Below, piece by piece: positions 25,205-33,583 of a stretch of DNA of 41,565 bases (positions within the stretch are counted from its first letter, which is position 1; each line of letters begins with the position of its first letter). Under the pieces are notes generated by a model that did no database searches, was not told the origin of the DNA, and was given only the letters and a program-made list of their open reading frames with translations. The translations under genes and the position numbers were made by a program. The stretch spans positions 1 to 41,565 of the forward strand of contig JAITPF010000010.1 in the NCBI GenBank assembly GCA_031289585.1, in the 5' to 3' direction. Source of the stretch: Endomicrobium sp. Its GTDB lineage: Bacteria > Elusimicrobiota > Endomicrobiia > Endomicrobiales > Endomicrobiaceae.

Positions 25205-25968
25205 TGATTCATAATACTGCAATAATTGATAAAAGTGTTGTTATTGGTGAGAATGTTGAAATAGGAGCTTATACAGTTATAGGTAAAGATGTTATAATCG
25301 GCGCTGGTACAATAATAGGTTCAAATGCTTATATAGAATACGCTGAAATTGGCAAGAATTGCAAACTTTATAATTCTACTTCAATTGGTACTCCTCCACA
25401 GGATATGAGTTATAATAATGAGTCTTCAAAAGTTTATGTTGGTGATGGTACTATAGCGAGAGAATTTGTAACTTTTAATAGGGGTACAAAAAAAACAGGG
25501 AAAACCATAATTGGTAAAAATTGTTATTTTATGACGGCATCACATGTGGCTCATGATTGCCGAGTTGGCGATAATGTTATTGTGGCAAATAGTGCTGCTG
25601 CAGGTGGGCATGTTGAAATAGGTGATAATGCTTTTATAAGCGCAAATGTTGGTCTTCATCAATTTACAAAAATTGGAAAGAGTACAATGACAGGCAGTGG
25701 AGCTACTGTTACTATGGATATAATTCCATACACTTTATGTGCAGGATACAGAGCAACACTTAGTGGTTTAAATTTGGTTGGTATGAAAAGAAAAAAAATG
25801 TCGGCTGAAGATATTGACGTTGTAAAAGATGCATACCGTACACTTTTTATGTCAAAACTTTTACTTAAAGATGCTTTAGCCAAACTAGAACAAAGTAAAT
25901 CTGTTTATGTGCAGGAAGTAGTTGAGTTTATAAAGAACTCAAAAAGAGGAATAGCAAGACCCCAATAA
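25204..25968 (+). CDS. LpxA-family acyltransferase, second tandem copy
   Basis: This 254-residue paralogue has the same length and fold as the preceding LpxA and keeps the catalytic HVAHDC histidine, GGHVEIGD and GLHQFTKIG. It differs at sugar-contacting positions: QDMSY replaces QDLKY, so the residue equivalent to E. coli Lys76 is Ser. The ruler position is Ser. It is therefore probably an active acyltransferase with altered substrate or chain-length preference, not a decayed duplicate. With gnnA and gnnB nearby, one copy may use the 3-amino sugar. An inactive or structural role cannot be excluded. Confidence 0.85.
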   Translation: MIHNTAIIDKSVVIGENVEIGAYTVIGKDVIIGAGTIIGSNAYIEYAEIGKNCKLYNSTSIGTPPQDMSYNNESSKVYVGDGTIAREFVTFNRGTKKTGKTIIGKNCYFMTASHVAHDCRVGDNVIVANSAAAGGHVEIGDNAFISANVGLHQFTKIGKSTMTGSGATVTMDIIPYTLCAGYRATLSGLNLVGMKRKKMSAEDIDVVKDAYRTLFMSKLLLKDALAKLEQSKSVYVQEVVEFIKNSKRGIARPQ

Positions 25969-26008
25969 CCATGTTCGTAAACAGGAATCTATGTTAATCC
26001 TTTGTTGT

Positions 26009-26042
26009 CGTGTCATTCCTGTTGTGCAAACAGGAATCCACG
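26009..26042. repeat. Short palindrome of the CATTCC...GGAATCCA family
   Basis: TCATTCCTGTTGTGCAAACAGGAATCCA is a small inverted repeat (CCTGTT/AACAGG). A half copy, AAACAGGAATCTATG, lies at 25979-25993. Confidence 0.5.
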
Positions 26043-26077
26043 TTTGTTGTCATTTTGTGTACACTGCCAAAAGCAGC

Positions 26078-26154
26078 GTTGTCATTGCGAGCCTACGAAG
26101 TAGGCGTGGCAATCTTAAAGATTGCTTCACCTTTTCAGGTCTCGCAATGACAAC
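26078..26154. repeat. 77-bp compound palindrome
   Basis: Perfect 14-base arms GTTGTCATTGCGAG (26078-26091) and CTCGCAATGACAAC (26141-26154) enclose two smaller hairpins, GCCTAC/GTAGGC (26091-26105) and AATCTT/AAGATT. A RIP/BIME-like structure of this type is common in repeat-rich endosymbiont genomes. Confidence 0.75.
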
Positions 26155-26254
26155 CTTTTCAAGTGAGTTGATGGCGACTATAGTTTCATAATTTTGTGAA
26201 ATTCCCGTCTCGACTAAAAGACATTCGGGTATGACACAGTATTTACGATCTTGT

Positions 26255-26415
26255 CCGTCATTGCGCACTGCCAAGGGCAGCGAGGGTTTGCGTAGCAATC
26301 GTGGCAATCTGTTCTTTTGCTTTTATCTGTCATCGCGAGCTAACGAACTTAGCGTGGCGATCTGTTCTTAACAACAAAGATTGCTTTGTTAGGATTTTAT
26401 CTTTCATTGCAAAGA
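26255..26415. repeat. Two further copies of the TTGCG...GCAATCT palindromic repeat
   Basis: Copy one starts CCGTCATTGCGCACTGCC at 26255; copy two starts TGTCATCGCGAGC at 26328 and closes with CATTGCAAAGACGACA. Both diverge from the copy at 26078-26154. Confidence 0.6.
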
Positions 26416-26553
26416 CGACAAAAAACAACTTGTTTCACATTGGAGGCAGGTATTCATTGTGGTCTACAACTTCGCAAGCGACAACAAAAAATATATTGTT
26501 TTATAGATTTTATCGGTTTAAACTAATTTGATAGTTTGTACTTAAAGAGAAAA

Positions 26554-27354
26554 ATGGAAAATATAGGTCTAATAGCAGGAAATAATAGGTTTCCTTTTTT
26601 AGTTGCTGAAGAAATAAAGAAAAGCGGCAGCAGGGTTATTTGCATTGCATTAAAAGAAGAAGCAGATCCTGAATTGGAAAAAAATTGTGATAAAACATAT
26701 TGGTTTTCTATTGGGAAATTTCAGAGAGTTATAGATGCTTTAAAAAGCGAAAATGTGAAAACTGTTATAATGGCAGGACAAGTAAAACACGTTAAAATTT
26801 ATTCCACAATAAGTATGGATTTTCGTGCAATTAAAGTGATGGGAAGTTTAATCAATAAAAAAACGGATACAATTTTAAAAACGATTGCTAATGAATTTGA
26901 AAAAGATGGAATGCACCTTATTGCATCTCATACTTATTTAAAACATTTACTTGCACAAAAAGGTTTGATATCTGGAAAAAAACTTTCTTCTGATGAAAAT
27001 AAAGACGTTGAATTTGGATATAAAATAGCAAAAGGTATAGCAGGTTTTGACATTGGTCAAACTGTAATCGTAAAAGACAGATCTGTTCTTGCTGTCGAAT
27101 CAGTTGAAGGTACAGATGAATGCATTAAACGTGCGTATAAACTTGGTGGAGATAATTCTATAGTTGTTAAGGTAGCAAAACCAGATCAAGATTTTAGGTT
27201 TGATGTTCCAGTTATAGGTGTTAATACTGTAAACACTCTCAAAGAAAATAAAGTTAGAGCAATGGCAATAGAAGCTGATGTCACTTTAATATTGGACAGA
27301 GATGAAGTTATATGGAAAGCAAAGGAAGCAGGAGTCACTATAATAGCAATATGA
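26554..27354 (+). CDS. lpxI: UDP-2,3-diacylglucosamine pyrophosphatase LpxI
   Basis: The 266-residue protein (ATG 26554) starts MENIGLIAGNNRFPFLVAEE and contains the LpxI signatures VIMAGQVKHVKIYS, FGYKIAKGIAGFDIGQTVIVKD, AVESVEGTDECI and VPVIGVNTV. It hydrolyses UDP-diacylglucosamine to lipid X and UMP, replacing LpxH. The open frame extends six codons to a TTG, but the AAAGAG ribosome site and homology favour the ATG. It is separated from lpxA2 by a repeat island. Confidence 0.92.
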   Translation: MENIGLIAGNNRFPFLVAEEIKKSGSRVICIALKEEADPELEKNCDKTYWFSIGKFQRVIDALKSENVKTVIMAGQVKHVKIYSTISMDFRAIKVMGSLINKKTDTILKTIANEFEKDGMHLIASHTYLKHLLAQKGLISGKKLSSDENKDVEFGYKIAKGIAGFDIGQTVIVKDRSVLAVESVEGTDECIKRAYKLGGDNSIVVKVAKPDQDFRFDVPVIGVNTVNTLKENKVRAMAIEADVTLILDRDEVIWKAKEAGVTIIAI

Positions 27355-27435
27355 AAACATTGGCATACAATCAATAGGAAACTGCAAGGGTTATCCTCAT
27401 TGGAATCAAATTTGTGAAAAAGGATAGGTGTTTGT

Positions 27436-28437
27436 ATGAAAAATTTTCTTATGCAAAATAAGTTTAGCATAATATTAATTATCTTTTTAATTGTATTTGT
27501 TGGTATTATGAAGTGGAGAGAATGCTCTTCTTCTATTAATAAATTAGTAAAAGATCCTTGTGTTATTATGACTATAGAACACGGACTAGTTGATCAATTG
27601 GAATTTTTTGTGGTCGGTCAACAAATAAAAAAATTGGGATATAAAGTTAAATATGATATTTCGTGGTATAAAAATGTTGGTCATGCGTCGGATCCTAAAA
27701 AATCTGTTGATTCTAGAAGTTTACAATTATTAAAAGCTTTTCCATATATTGAATTTGATATGGCTAGCGATGAAGAGATAAAACTGTATAAGGAAAATTT
27801 TGCTTTTTGTGTGGATTCTAAGCATCAAAAGAGATCTTGGAGGTTTGGAAAGAAAATAAAACCTCCTATTTATATTAGTGTGGAAAATATAGATTGGTGG
27901 AATTTATGCCAAGATGTATCTGCGGATATTCTTAGATTTGGTAGCGAAGATACAGCTTTGAATAATTGTTCAAAATATTTTCATTTTGAAGATTCCATTA
28001 TGGGGGGGGTAAATACGAAAATACTTGAAAGAATAAGGAAGGCAAAGCATTCTATTGGCGTTCACGTGAGACGTGGGGATGATGCAAGACATGGTGCTGC
28101 AACATCTTTAGATTATTTTCTTAAAGCTGTTAAAAAAGCTAAAGAATTATTTCCAAATTCTTATTTTTTCTTTTTTTCAGATGAACCAGAATATGTTAAG
28201 GATAATATTTTCACAAAACTGGGTTCAGACATAAGAAAAGAAATTATTAACGTAAACGACGTTGATTCGTGTTATAAGGATTTATTTTTAATGTCGGAAT
28301 GTAAGCATCAGATACGCAGCCAAGGAAGTATGGGAGCAATTGCTTATTTGTTAAATAAATATTCTGGAAAGAAACTTATAGCACCTGCACGGGTTAGGAT
28401 GTATTCAAATATAAAGCCAGATATTGTTATTGACTAA
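27436..28437 (+). CDS. Membrane-anchored glycosyltransferase resembling alpha-1,2-fucosyltransferases (GT11)
   Basis: The 333-residue protein has one N-terminal hydrophobic segment (about 9-26) that could anchor it. The HSIGVHVRRGDD block matches the HxRRxD donor-site motif of GT11 alpha-1,2-fucosyltransferases. Later FFFFSDEPEYVK and CKHQIRSQGSMGAIAYLL correspond to the following family motifs. Its place between lpxI and gnnB suggests decoration of lipid A, core or O-antigen. Sequence similarity is confined to motifs, so donor and acceptor remain uncertain, and it may be a divergent GT-B enzyme of another kind. Its start region has a plausible AAAGGATAGG ribosome site. Confidence 0.6.
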   Translation: MKNFLMQNKFSIILIIFLIVFVGIMKWRECSSSINKLVKDPCVIMTIEHGLVDQLEFFVVGQQIKKLGYKVKYDISWYKNVGHASDPKKSVDSRSLQLLKAFPYIEFDMASDEEIKLYKENFAFCVDSKHQKRSWRFGKKIKPPIYISVENIDWWNLCQDVSADILRFGSEDTALNNCSKYFHFEDSIMGGVNTKILERIRKAKHSIGVHVRRGDDARHGAATSLDYFLKAVKKAKELFPNSYFFFFSDEPEYVKDNIFTKLGSDIRKEIINVNDVDSCYKDLFLMSECKHQIRSQGSMGAIAYLLNKYSGKKLIAPARVRMYSNIKPDIVID

Positions 28438-28499
28438 AATAATGTTAAGCAGAGTTGCACGAAAGCCCAGTAAAATTTTGTTTTTGCTGTTAATCAGCT

Positions 28500-28660
28500 G
28501 TGAGATTGTGCGGCAATCTTTTCTTTAACAGCATAGATTGATTGTTTCGTCGAGATTTTGTTTCTCCTTGCAACGACGACATTGTAATGGTTTGTTGGGT
28601 GCATCCAACCCATGTTGAAAAAGTCCGTCATTGCGAAGCTCGAAGAGCTGTGGCAATCTT
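28500..28660. repeat. Two TTGCG...GCAATCT-type palindromic repeats
   Basis: A divergent copy runs about 28500-28580 (GTGCGGCAATCTTTTC ... CTCCTTGCAACGACG). A half copy, CCGTCATTGCGAAGCTCGAA, lies at 28623-28658 with the hairpin AGCTCGAAGAGCT. They fill the 261-base gap before gnnB. Confidence 0.55.
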
Positions 28661-28698
28661 GTATTTAATATTGAAATTGGATTTATAAAGAGGAAAAA

Positions 28699-29793
28699 AT
28701 GATAACAGTGGCGTATCCTATTATTGGAAAAAAAGAAAAACAGTTAATTAAAGAAGTGTTGGATTCAAGGATGCTTGCAAGCGGTAAATATGTCGTGCAG
28801 TTTGAACAGTCTTTTGCAAAATATTCTGGTGCAAAGTTTAGTATTGCAAATGCAAATGGAACAACAGCGCTTCATACAGCTCTCTTAATGTGTAAAATTA
28901 AACCAGGAGATAAAGTTATTACAACTCCTTTTTCGTTTATAGCGACTTCGAATTCAATTCTTTTCTGTGGAGCAAAACCTATTTTTGTTGATATTGATCC
29001 TAAGACTTTTAACATAAATCCTGTTGAACTTGAAAAAACATTAAAAAAAGAAAGAAGTATTAAAGCTGTTTTGATAGTTCATCTTTACGGACTTCCATGC
29101 GATATGGATGCAATTCTTAAACTCAAGAAAAAATATAAATTTAAACTTATTGAAGATTCTTGCCAGGCTCACGGTGCCAAATTTAAGAATAGAAAAGTTG
29201 GTTCTTTTGGTGATGCAGCAGCTTTTTCATTTTATGCAACAAAAAATATGATGACAGCTGAAGGCGGCATTACTCTTACAAATGATGTAAAAGCAGATAA
29301 ATACGGAAGACAGATTATCAACCATGGCAGGAAAGATCATTTGACACATACAGTTTTGGGGTACAATTACAGACTTACAAACCTTGCTGCCGCTATAGGT
29401 ATAGCTCAACTTGAGCAACTTGAAGGTTGGATTGAAAAAAGAATTGAGAATGCTCAAAAATACAACGAAGCTTTTAAAGAACTAGATTTTTTGCAAACGC
29501 CTTATGTTCCAAAAAACTGCAGACATGTTTTTCACCAATATACAATAAGAGTTCCTTTATCGGAGAGAGAGAAAATTATTAAATATTTAGCAAAGAATGG
29601 TATAGGAAGTGGAATTTATTATGATACAGTGCTGTATAAACAACCATTTTATAAACAGCTTGGATATAAAGCAGGACTATGTAAAGAAGCAGAAAAAGCA
29701 GCAAGCGAAGTACTGTCGCTTCCAGTACATCCGTCTCTTTCAAAAGCCGATACAGACAAGATAATAAATGTAGTAAAGGGTTATAAAAGATGA
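28699..29793 (+). CDS. gnnB: DegT/DnrJ/EryC1-family sugar aminotransferase, probable GnnB
   Basis: The 364-residue PLP enzyme has NANGTTALHTAL, TPFSFIATSNSI and FVDIDPKTFN, then EDSCQAHGA, and the PLP-binding Lys182 in FYATKNMMTAEGG. It belongs to the nucleotide-sugar 3-aminotransferases. A Gfo/Idh/MocA dehydrogenase overlaps it by 4 bases and lpxB follows. This matches the known gnnA-gnnB pair, which oxidises and aminates UDP-GlcNAc at C3 to give UDP-GlcNAc3N for LpxA. The assignment rests on context plus family. A related WlbE/WecE-type role in O-antigen sugar synthesis is the alternative. Confidence 0.75.
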   Translation: MITVAYPIIGKKEKQLIKEVLDSRMLASGKYVVQFEQSFAKYSGAKFSIANANGTTALHTALLMCKIKPGDKVITTPFSFIATSNSILFCGAKPIFVDIDPKTFNINPVELEKTLKKERSIKAVLIVHLYGLPCDMDAILKLKKKYKFKLIEDSCQAHGAKFKNRKVGSFGDAAAFSFYATKNMMTAEGGITLTNDVKADKYGRQIINHGRKDHLTHTVLGYNYRLTNLAAAIGIAQLEQLEGWIEKRIENAQKYNEAFKELDFLQTPYVPKNCRHVFHQYTIRVPLSEREKIIKYLAKNGIGSGIYYDTVLYKQPFYKQLGYKAGLCKEAEKAASEVLSLPVHPSLSKADTDKIINVVKGYKR

Positions 29794-30722
29794 TAAGAAC
29801 TGCTGTAATAGGAGTAGGTTCTTTAGGGCAACATCATGCAAGAATCTTAGGACAACATCCTAACTCAAAACTTGAATTTGTAGTTGATGCAGATAAAAAA
29901 AGAGCTGAGAAAATTGCAAAAGTAAATAAAACAAGCTATTTAACGGATTTTAATGCTCTTATAGGAAAAGTTGATGCTGTGGTGATTGCAGTTCCTACGC
30001 TGTATCACTATAAAGCTGCAAAACCGCTTTTACAAAACAGGATTCATTGTCTTGTGGAAAAACCTTTTACTTTAAGTATTGAGGAATCTGAAGAACTTAT
30101 AGAAATAGCAAAGGATAAAAGTTTAGTTTTACAAGTAGGGCATGTTGAGAGATTTAATCCTGCAGTTATTGCTGCTGTGCCTTTTATAAATAAACCAAAG
30201 TTTATTGAAGTTAACAGACTGGGACCTTATGATCCAAGAAGTAATCATATCGGTGTGGTATTAGATTTGATGATTCACGATTTAGATATTTTGTTTTCTC
30301 TTGTAAAGGATAAAGTTATTTCTTTTGAAGCGTATGGAGCAAAAATTCTTTCCGATACAGAAGATATTGCTAAGGTTAGATTGAAATATGCAAATGGTTG
30401 TGTAGCAGATGTATCGGCAAGTAGAGTTTCAATGGAAAAATACAGAAGAATAAGAATTTTCCAACCAGATAGTTATGTTTCTATAGATTATGCTGGAAAA
30501 AGTCTTAAGGTTTATACAAAGAAAGAAGGAAAAGAAAAAATAACTTCTCTTTTTGATATAGATATTAAAAAACCTAGACTTCCGTCAAATGAGCCTCTTT
30601 TTTATGAACTTGATAATTTCCTAAGCAGTGTTATTGAAGGGAAAAAACCGACTGTTTCAGGCGAGCATGGGAGAGATGCTGTTGAGCTTGCACTGAATAT
30701 ACTTAAAAATATGGTATTTTAA
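29790..30722 (+). CDS. gnnA: Gfo/Idh/MocA-family oxidoreductase, probable GnnA
   Basis: The 310-residue protein has an N-terminal NAD-binding fold (TAVIGVGSLGQHHARIL), VVIAVPTLYHY, the EKPFTLS catalytic-lysine motif near residue 91, VGHVERFNPA and VLDLMIHDLDIL (histidine of the family's active site). It starts in the stop region of the aminotransferase gene (ATGA), so the two are translationally coupled. As GnnA it would oxidise the C3 hydroxyl of UDP-GlcNAc before amination. Location between lpxA/lpxI and lpxB supports a lipid A role. Confidence 0.75.
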   Translation: MIRTAVIGVGSLGQHHARILGQHPNSKLEFVVDADKKRAEKIAKVNKTSYLTDFNALIGKVDAVVIAVPTLYHYKAAKPLLQNRIHCLVEKPFTLSIEESEELIEIAKDKSLVLQVGHVERFNPAVIAAVPFINKPKFIEVNRLGPYDPRSNHIGVVLDLMIHDLDILFSLVKDKVISFEAYGAKILSDTEDIAKVRLKYANGCVADVSASRVSMEKYRRIRIFQPDSYVSIDYAGKSLKVYTKKEGKEKITSLFDIDIKKPRLPSNEPLFYELDNFLSSVIEGKKPTVSGEHGRDAVELALNILKNMVF

Positions 30723-31223
30723 TTAAAATCAAAATATTGAAGTCTTAAAGGGTATGGACATGACCTAGCACATTTATTTAGTCTTGTCCTGCACCTAATT
30801 AAGACATTTGATGGTAAACTCTCGTGGGGATCTGCGTTTTTTGTCACGCTTTTTAACTTGGGTGCCCGCATGAGACTTTGTCTCCGCGAGCATGACACAA
30901 CACTTTTGTCTGTCATTCCTGCGAACGCAGGAATCCACTTTAAGATTCTTTTTGCTGTGTCATTCCCGCGAAAGCGGGAATCCATGGTGACTAATATTTT
31001 ACAACAACTTGGATATCCGCGGAAGTTTACCCTTGAATGTTCTTATCAGGGGCGAGTATGGCAAAGTCATAAAATTTTGATATCGTTCGTTATTGCGGGC
31101 AGACGAAGTAGGCGCAGTAATTTTTTCTTTTAACGATGCATATTGCTTCATTGGCTTTGTCGATTTGCAATTGCAATCCTTTTTGGCTGGGTTGATAACA
31201 AACAAAAGATTTTAAAGGTAAAA
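30723..31223. other. Repeat-filled gap between gnnA and lpxB
   Basis: About 500 bases contain at least four palindromic repeats listed separately and no gene. The frame upstream of lpxB is open through the repeat up to a TTG at 31143, which explains why lpxB can look 27 codons longer. Confidence 0.6.
30797..31137. repeat. Cluster of palindromic repeats from three families
   Basis: In order: a half copy of the 5494-type hairpin (30797-30840, AATTAAGACATTTGATGGTA), and two short palindromes, CATTCCTGCGAACGCAGGAA (30920-30939) and CATTCCCGCGAAAGCGGGAA (30961-30980). A right half of the 5494-type hairpin (ACAACAACTTGGATATCCGC, ending near 31057) and a TTGCGG...GCAGTAAT copy (31088-31137) follow. 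The 30961 palindrome is a near-perfect hairpin. Confidence 0.7.
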
Positions 31224-32300
31224 ATGTCAAATAATAAAATATTTATTTCAGCAGGTGACTTATCCGGTGAAATGCATGCCTCAAATCTTGTAAAAGAAAT
31301 CAAAAATATTAATCCTTTATGTCATGTTTCTGCGATAGGAGGTAATAATTTAAAATCAACTGCTGACGAATTTCTTGAAGATATAGTAAATATCAATGCT
31401 TTCGGTTTTTTACCTGTAAAGCAGATTTTTTATTTAAAAAAAGTTTTAAAAAAACTTGAGAAATATTTTATCAAAGAACGTCCTGATAAAATTATATTAG
31501 TAGATTATTATGGATTTCATATATTTATTGCAAGACTTGCAAAAAAATTAAAAATTCCTGTTTATTATTATATAAGTCCACAAGTGTGGGCATCGCGTAG
31601 CGGAAGAATAAAAAAACTTGCCAAAACAGTTAAAAAAATGCTTGTAATTTTACCTTTTGAAGAAGAGTTGTATAGAGATAATGGTGTTGACGCAGTTTTT
31701 GTAGGGAACCCTTTGATAGATGAAGTGCCTGAAAAACATAGCTTTAATGTATCAAATCCTCTTGTTGTAGGTTTATTTCCAGGAAGTCGTAAAAGCGCTA
31801 TTAAACGTCATGTACCTATAATTCTTAAAACTGCAAAAATACTTAAAGAAAAAATAAATGCAAAATTTATAATGTTTAGTACAGGTAATAATACAGGTTT
31901 TAATTTGCCAAATTACATCAAATTTGACAATTCTAGAGATTTTGAAAAAAGGAAATCTATAGATTTTGCAATTTGTCCATCAGGGACTGTAAGTCTTGAA
32001 AACGCTTTAATGGGAATTCCAATGGCTGTTATGTATAAATTATCATATTTTAACTATTTTTTTATAAGAGCAATCATAAAAACAAAATATATAGCTATAG
32101 TAAACATTTTAGCCAATAAAAATATTGTTCCTGAATTTATACAGTTTGATGCCAAACCACAAAAAATAGTATTATCGGTACTAGAACAAATAAGGACTGA
32201 AAAGTATATGGAAAAAGCTAAAGAATTACTTGCTTTCAGAAAAATGCTTGGAACCTCAGGAGTAAGCAAAAGAGCTGCTGAGATTATTTTAAACGATTAA
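31224..32300 (+). CDS. lpxB: Lipid A disaccharide synthase LpxB
   Basis: The 358-residue protein (ATG 31224) begins MSNNKIFISAGDLSGEMHAS, as LpxB proteins do. It includes IGGNNLKS, VDYYGFHIFIARLAKK, YYYISPQVWASRSGRIKKL, FVGNPLIDEV and FPGSRKSAIKRHVP, then CPSGTVSLENALMGIPMAVMYKLS. It joins lipid X and UDP-diacyl sugar into the tetraacyl disaccharide on the inner membrane. The in-frame extension to 31143 is repeat DNA and lacks a ribosome site; AAAGG sits before 31224. It completes the lpx set here; lpxK and kdtA are not in the window. Confidence 0.93.
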   Translation: MSNNKIFISAGDLSGEMHASNLVKEIKNINPLCHVSAIGGNNLKSTADEFLEDIVNINAFGFLPVKQIFYLKKVLKKLEKYFIKERPDKIILVDYYGFHIFIARLAKKLKIPVYYYISPQVWASRSGRIKKLAKTVKKMLVILPFEEELYRDNGVDAVFVGNPLIDEVPEKHSFNVSNPLVVGLFPGSRKSAIKRHVPIILKTAKILKEKINAKFIMFSTGNNTGFNLPNYIKFDNSRDFEKRKSIDFAICPSGTVSLENALMGIPMAVMYKLSYFNYFFIRAIIKTKYIAIVNILANKNIVPEFIQFDAKPQKIVLSVLEQIRTEKYMEKAKELLAFRKMLGTSGVSKRAAEIILND

Positions 32301-32422
32301 ATTGTTGTACTAGAACTATTTTATACTAGCAAGATTTTTTCGCAAAAAAGTGATAGTAGAATATGGAAAAATAAAGAGTTTTATTATTTTTACAATTAGT
32401 AGAGGCGGAATGAGATAATAAT

Positions 32423-33283
32423 ATGATTGTGAAAAAATTAATTTTGAGTTTTATTTTCTTGTTTGCTCTAGCTGTACATGTATACGCTGTAGTAGAGGCG
32501 AGCGATGGTGGAGAGGTTTCAGATTTTAATGCTTTGACATTATATAAACGTTCAAAATTTTTAATAGGTTTTGAAGTCATTAATTATTTGTACAAAGAGC
32601 CAGGTCTTATGAAACTTACAGGCACTAAGCAAGGTCTATTTATAGAATGGGTTGAAAGAAAAGACAACTGGTTTAGTGCTTTACAGTTTCGTTTTATGAC
32701 AGGTGAAGTTGATTATGATGGTGCTTTAATGGATGGAACTAAGTATAAATATAATGGTCATCCCGATCATTATTTTGAATGTAAGGGTTTGGCAGGATTT
32801 GTAATTCCTGCGTTAAATGATTGCCTTGAGTATCGTCCTTATTGTGGATTAGGTTACAGATGTCTTATTAACAAAAGAGGCGATGATCCTCGGGGTTATG
32901 ATAGAGAGTCCCAATATCTATATCTTCCAATGGGAGTTAATGTTAAGTATAAGTGTAAGAAAGAATTAACATTTGATATTTGTGGCGAATTTGGCTTATT
33001 ATTGTTTGGCATACAAAAAAGTGATTTTAAAGAAATAATAGGAGAAATAATAGAGAATAAACAGAATAAAGGGTATGGTTTAAGATTATCATGTAAAATT
33101 TCTAAGGTAGTTAAAAAGACTACGTTTTTTATAGGACCTTTTATTAGATACTGGAATATAGATAAGTCTGACGAGGTACCTATAAAGATTCTACTTGTCA
33201 ATGGTGAACTAGTTGACGGTAAATCTTATGAACCAAAAAACTATACGCTTGAATCAGGCGTTCAATTAGGCGTATCTTTTTAG
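32423..33283 (+). CDS. Predicted outer-membrane beta-barrel protein of unknown function
   Basis: The 286-residue protein has a clear signal peptide (basic start, hydrophobic stretch, likely cut after HVYA at 22). It then shows alternating hydrophobic/polar strands with many aromatic residues and ends in a C-terminal Phe (LESGVQLGVSF), the BamA-recognised pattern of barrel proteins. The length suits an 8-12-strand barrel. I recognise no family. Position at the end of the envelope locus suggests an outer-membrane role; a lipid A-modifying enzyme is conceivable but no catalytic motif is visible. Confidence 0.65.
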   Translation: MIVKKLILSFIFLFALAVHVYAVVEASDGGEVSDFNALTLYKRSKFLIGFEVINYLYKEPGLMKLTGTKQGLFIEWVERKDNWFSALQFRFMTGEVDYDGALMDGTKYKYNGHPDHYFECKGLAGFVIPALNDCLEYRPYCGLGYRCLINKRGDDPRGYDRESQYLYLPMGVNVKYKCKKELTFDICGEFGLLLFGIQKSDFKEIIGEIIENKQNKGYGLRLSCKISKVVKKTTFFIGPFIRYWNIDKSDEVPIKILLVNGELVDGKSYEPKNYTLESGVQLGVSF

Positions 33284-33383
33284 TGACGCTATTTAAAATT
33301 TTACAATAGCATTATTATTTTAGTTTTTAAATGACAAGCCCATACAAAAAAATTTGCAAAAATATATTAAAAAATATAAAATT

Positions 33384-33545
33384 ACATGGATTCCCGTTTT
33401 CACGGGAATGACACCACTAAAGTATAATTATAATAATATCCCAGGAGTTTACCATCCACTGTCTTATTAGGGACAGGAATGACACAACAAAAGAATAGAT
33501 TCCTGTTGGAATCTACCTTCAAATATCTTTTAATTGAGAGTGAGA
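33384..33545. repeat. Repeat pair between the beta-barrel gene and ilvC
   Basis: A perfect short palindrome, ATTCCCGTTTTCACGGGAAT (33389-33408), is followed by a split inverted copy of the 5494-type repeat. Its left half is CCCAGGAGTTTACCATCCAC with GTCTTATTAGGGACAGGAAT (about 33441-33481), and its right half is GGAATCTACCTTCAAATATC with TTTTAATTGAGAG (33509-33541). The 300-base gap holds no gene. Confidence 0.65.
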
Positions 33546-33583
33546 ATTAGCGACAAGACTAAATAAATTCAAAAAAACGAATT

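Larger units (their letters stand above)
25969..26553. other. Gene-free repeat island between lpxA2 and lpxI
   Basis: This region consists of several palindromic repeats (25975-26044, 26078-26154, 26255-26415) and AT-rich filler. Frames here alternate strands through inverted repeats and are not genes. Confidence 0.6.

Noticed and set aside
31143-31223. 27-codon N-terminal extension of LpxB from a TTG
   Set aside because: The stretch is palindromic repeat sequence, and LpxB homology begins at ATG 31224, which has a ribosome site.
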